DNA from: JAYSFC01 sp041913505
Lineage (GTDB): Bacteria > Pseudomonadota > Gammaproteobacteria > Burkholderiales > Burkholderiaceae_C
Assembly (NCBI GenBank): GCA_041913505.1
Contig: JAYSFC010000133.1
Span: 1 to 9,540, forward strand
Reading direction: 5' to 3'
DNA length: 9,540 nucleotides
This document shows positions 8,163-9,540 of the stretch, piece by piece (position 1 is the stretch's first letter; every line of letters starts with the position of its first letter). The notes under the pieces were generated by a model, which was not told the DNA's origin, did no database searches, and worked only from the letters and a program-made list of their open reading frames with translations. Position numbers and translations under genes: made by a program.

Positions 8163-8492
8163 TCAGGATGCCCGGGGCACCTGCGGTAATTCCGCCTCTT
8201 GCTTGGTCAGCACGCGAAAGCCCGGGCGCGGCGCCGCCACGCGGCGGTCCGTCACGCGCCGCTCGCCTGCGGCGCGCTCCGGTGCGGGGTCGGGCTCGGC
8301 CTGGCGCGGATCCCAGGGGTTCGAGAGGGCCTCGCGCTGCAGCCGCGCAATGCGTTCGGCGTACATGCGCGCCAGCGCCAGGTGGTGCTCGGCCGCGGCT
8401 TCATGCTCGAGCCTCGCGAACATCGCCTCGCGCAGCATGGCTTCGCTGCGCTTGGCGTAGGCCTTGGATCCATATTCGAAGAAATCAAACAT
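8163..8492 (-). CDS. Small hypothetical protein with helical N-terminal half
   Basis: 109 residues with no family that I recognise. Residues ~9-56 are rich in Ala, Glu, Arg and Leu and look like one or two long amphipathic helices, possibly a coiled coil. An NPWDPRQ segment (58-64) follows, then a charged, Pro/Arg-rich, probably disordered tail. There is no signal peptide, membrane helix, cysteine or catalytic motif. The start is strongly supported by AAGGAGGTG (8497-8505), the best Shine-Dalgarno in the window. The gene lies between the MurU-like gene (54 bases upstream) and pepP (83 bases downstream) in the same direction, so co-transcription is likely. It is a real gene by ribosome-binding site and context, but its function is unknown. 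Confidence 0.8.
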   Translation of the reverse strand: MFDFFEYGSKAYAKRSEAMLREAMFARLEHEAAAEHHLALARMYAERIARLQREALSNPWDPRQAEPDPAPERAAGERRVTDRRVAAPRPGFRVLTKQEAELPQVPRAS

Positions 8493-8496
8493 GCGG

Positions 8497-8505
8497 CACC
8501 TCCTT
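8497..8505 (-). promoter_or_regulatory. Strong Shine-Dalgarno of the hypothetical gene
   Basis: The minus strand reads AAGGAGGTG, nearly the full anti-16S complement, with about 6 bases from GGAGG to the ATG at 8490-8492. It supports translation of the 109-residue reading frame over its shadows. Confidence 0.8.
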
Positions 8506-8509
8506 GGCT

Positions 8510-8527
8510 GGGCCCTGCGAGGGGCCC
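8510..8527. repeat. Intergenic GGGCCC hairpin
   Basis: GGGCCC occurs at 8510-8515 and 8522-8527 around TGCGAG, forming a perfect 6-bp stem that is extendable by a weak pair. It sits between the MurU-like stop and the Shine-Dalgarno of the hypothetical gene. No T-run follows on either strand, so it is not a canonical terminator. It could act in mRNA processing or attenuation, or be chance in GC-rich DNA. Confidence 0.35.
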
Positions 8528-8546
8528 GGTACCCATTGTGGGGGTT

Positions 8547-9365
8547 TTAGCGCACGCTGTCTGCACGCGGACCCAGGCCCGGCTCGGCCTCGGCATTGAG
8601 CGCCCGCAGGCGCTCGGGCGTGCCCACGTCGGTCCAGCGGCCCGCGTACAGCGCCGCACCCACGCGCCCTGCATCCATGGCCCGGCGCAGCAGCGGCGCC
8701 AGGGGGGCCGCGACGCCCGCCGGATTGCCGGGCGCAATGTCGCACCAGGGCGCTGCGAACAGTTCGGCCTTGAGCAGCGCGATGGTGCTGTAGGTGTAGC
8801 GCGGCGCCGGGTCGGCCGCGGACAGGTTCAGCGCCAGCCCCGCAGGCGAGAGGCCGAAGTCGCCGCGCGGATGGTGCTCCGGGTTGGGCACGAGCCACAG
8901 GTGCGCGAGCCGATCACTCTCGGCAAAGGCCCGCGCCGCTTCGCTGGAGAAGACGAAATCGGGAGCGAACACATCGCCCGCCGCAAGCCAGAACACGGGC
9001 CCCAGCCGCGGCAGCGCACGTGCGATGCCGCCCGCCGTCTCCAGCGCGCCGCCAAAGTCGAGCCCTTCATGCGAGTATGAAATTGATAGCTGCTGAAGAC
9101 CACCCCGTGCTGACTGCAAGCTGAAATGATCCGAAAACCGTGCACCGATCCGCTCGCCCAGCCAGGCCGTGTTGATGCACACGCGCGGCACGCCCGCCGC
9201 GGCCAGCGCGCGCAGATGCCACTCCAGCAGCGGCAGGCCCTGCACCTCGAGCAGCGGTTTGGGGCAGGTATCGGTGAGCGGGCGCATGCGTTCGCCGCGC
9301 CCGGCGGCCAGCAGCAGGGCGGGAGGCTGGCGGAACGCGGCGGCGGAGCGGGGCGTGGCTTGCAT
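8547..9365 (-). CDS. murU: MurU-like sugar-1-phosphate nucleotidyltransferase
   Basis: Nucleotidyltransferase fold enzyme, probably N-acetylmuramate alpha-1-phosphate uridylyltransferase, which makes UDP-MurNAc in peptidoglycan recycling. Mannose-1-phosphate guanylyltransferase-like annotation is the main alternative. It has 272 residues. The NTP-binding signature is LLLAAGRGERMRPLT (17-31) with CPKPLLEV (34-41). ALETAGGIARALP (107-119) contacts the uridine in MurU. AAGDVF (128-133) holds catalytic D131, and RWTDVGTPERL (243-253) holds the second metal-binding aspartate, D246. It is about 50 residues longer than Pseudomonas MurU, partly from an N-terminal extension and an insert at 81-97 encoded by an AT-rich patch. 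The ATG at 9363-9365 is chosen because farther upstream the frame runs into the divergent tkt gene. No strong Shine-Dalgarno is visible. The recycling kinase gene amgK, often adjacent, is not here. Confidence 0.85.
   Translation of the reverse strand: MQATPRSAAAFRQPPALLLAAGRGERMRPLTDTCPKPLLEVQGLPLLEWHLRALAAAGVPRVCINTAWLGERIGARFSDHFSLQSARGGLQQLSISYSHEGLDFGGALETAGGIARALPRLGPVFWLAAGDVFAPDFVFSSEAARAFAESDRLAHLWLVPNPEHHPRGDFGLSPAGLALNLSAADPAPRYTYSTIALLKAELFAAPWCDIAPGNPAGVAAPLAPLLRRAMDAGRVGAALYAGRWTDVGTPERLRALNAEAEPGLGPRADSVR
9073..9130. repeat. AT-rich patch resembling a Comamonadaceae dispersed repeat, inside murU
   Basis: This stretch is ~50% G+C, and its core TATGAAATTGATAGCTGCTG (9076-9095) is 35%, inside a gene otherwise near 70%. 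The core resembles, from memory, the AAATTGATAGCTGCT end of a very abundant intergenic palindromic repeat in Acidovorax and relatives. The other half of that repeat is absent or decayed. It is read in frame as part of residues 81-98 using codons rare in this genome (TCA, GGT, CTT, CTA, ATT). Confidence 0.45.
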
Positions 9366-9370
9366 GGCCC

Positions 9371-9382
9371 GCACTGTAGTGC
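9371..9382. promoter_or_regulatory. Short palindrome between divergent murU and tkt
   Basis: GCACTGTAGTGC is a dyad of two perfect 5-bp arms around GT. It ends 6 bases before the MurU-like ATG and lies ~95 bases before the tkt ATG. On the minus strand it contains TACAGT, a possible poor -10. It may be an operator for either gene; chance cannot be excluded at this length. Confidence 0.3.
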
Positions 9383-9419
9383 ATTGCCCGCGCACAAGGA
9401 ATGCCTCGGCCTGGCCCGG

Positions 9420-9425
9420 TAAAAT
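9420..9425 (+). promoter_or_regulatory. Probable tkt promoter -10 box
   Basis: TAAAAT in the context GGTAAAATGACAGG is a typical Burkholderiales -10 environment. It is placed ~51 bases before the tkt ATG, predicting a leader of about 45 bases. No recognisable -35 is seen 16-18 bases upstream. Confidence 0.55.
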
Positions 9426-9476
9426 GACAGGTTTCCCCACACCGCCCCACCAGCCCCTCTTCGGAGCCGCCCCTAC

Positions 9477-9540
9477 ATGGCCAACTCTCAACAAATGGCG
9501 AATGCGATCCGCGCACTCGCAATGGATGCCGTTCAACAAG
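9477..9540 (+). CDS. tkt: Transketolase (5' end only)
   Basis: The first 21 codons read MANSQQMANAIRALAMDAVQQ, the characteristic start of proteobacterial transketolases (thiamine-diphosphate enzyme moving two-carbon units between sugar phosphates in the pentose phosphate and Calvin pathways). The A.AIRALAMDAVQ block forms the conserved first helix. A GGAG at 9463-9466 with a 10-base spacer supports the ATG. The gene is divergent from murU. The catalytic region lies outside the window, so identity rests on the N-terminus alone. Confidence 0.88.
   Translation, partial: MANSQQMANAIRALAMDAVQQ

Noticed and set aside
6682..8460. Very long plus-strand open frame (592 codons) opposite pepP and the hypothetical gene
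   Set aside because: Its translation is Ala/Arg/Gly/His-rich and low in complexity, as expected for antisense frames of GC-rich genes. Pyk, fba and pntA have similar shadows. The minus-strand genes have clear family motifs.
9366..9539. Upstream extension of the MurU-like frame
   Set aside because: It overlaps the divergent tkt start and promoter, and the extra residues have no family resemblance. MQATP is the sensible start.

Overview
The window is GC-rich chromosomal DNA (roughly two thirds G+C by eye), dense in genes with short intergenic gaps. Protein sequences, gene content and TAAAAT-type -10 boxes point to a betaproteobacterium of the order Burkholderiales, most likely Comamonadaceae (Acidovorax, Diaphorobacter, Alicycliphilus or a relative). 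The taxon is inferred from family resemblance; no marker gene is present.

Layout: eight genes lie on the minus strand and one starts on the plus strand at the right edge. Reading along the minus strand from right to left: a MurU-like nucleotidyltransferase (8547-9365), a small hypothetical protein (8163-8492), aminopeptidase P pepP (6697-8079), pyruvate kinase pyk (5167-6603), class II fructose-bisphosphate aldolase fba (3964-5028) followed by a clear rho-independent terminator (3908-3938), a predicted lipoprotein of unknown function (3052-3774), and the membrane-bound proton-translocating transhydrogenase pair pntA (1372-2994) and pntB (1-1349, only the last ~20 residues missing). Divergent from the MurU-like gene, the first 21 codons of transketolase tkt start at 9477.

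Functionally this is a central-carbon and redox neighbourhood: Tkt (pentose phosphate/Calvin sugar exchange), Fba and Pyk (glycolysis/gluconeogenesis), and PntAB (NADPH supply from the proton-motive force). MurU and PepP are housekeeping genes for cell-wall recycling and peptide turnover. Likely transcription units are murU-hyp-pepP, pyk(-fba) with a second promoter before fba, and lipoprotein-pntA-pntB. All start and stop calls give intact reading frames; I see no frameshifts, RNA genes, CRISPR arrays, insertion sequences or prophage. No intergenic gap exceeds 300 bases.

I do not see an undescribed multi-gene system. The observations most worth a second look are in regulatory DNA and one gene interior: (i) a compact array of direct and inverted repeats before pyk, (ii) the same 9-mer, TTACATGAA, before the lipoprotein-pntAB unit, (iii) paired GGTNACC heptamers at the predicted transcription start of fba, and (iv) an AT-rich patch inside the MurU-like gene that resembles an abundant Comamonadaceae dispersed repeat read in frame as protein.
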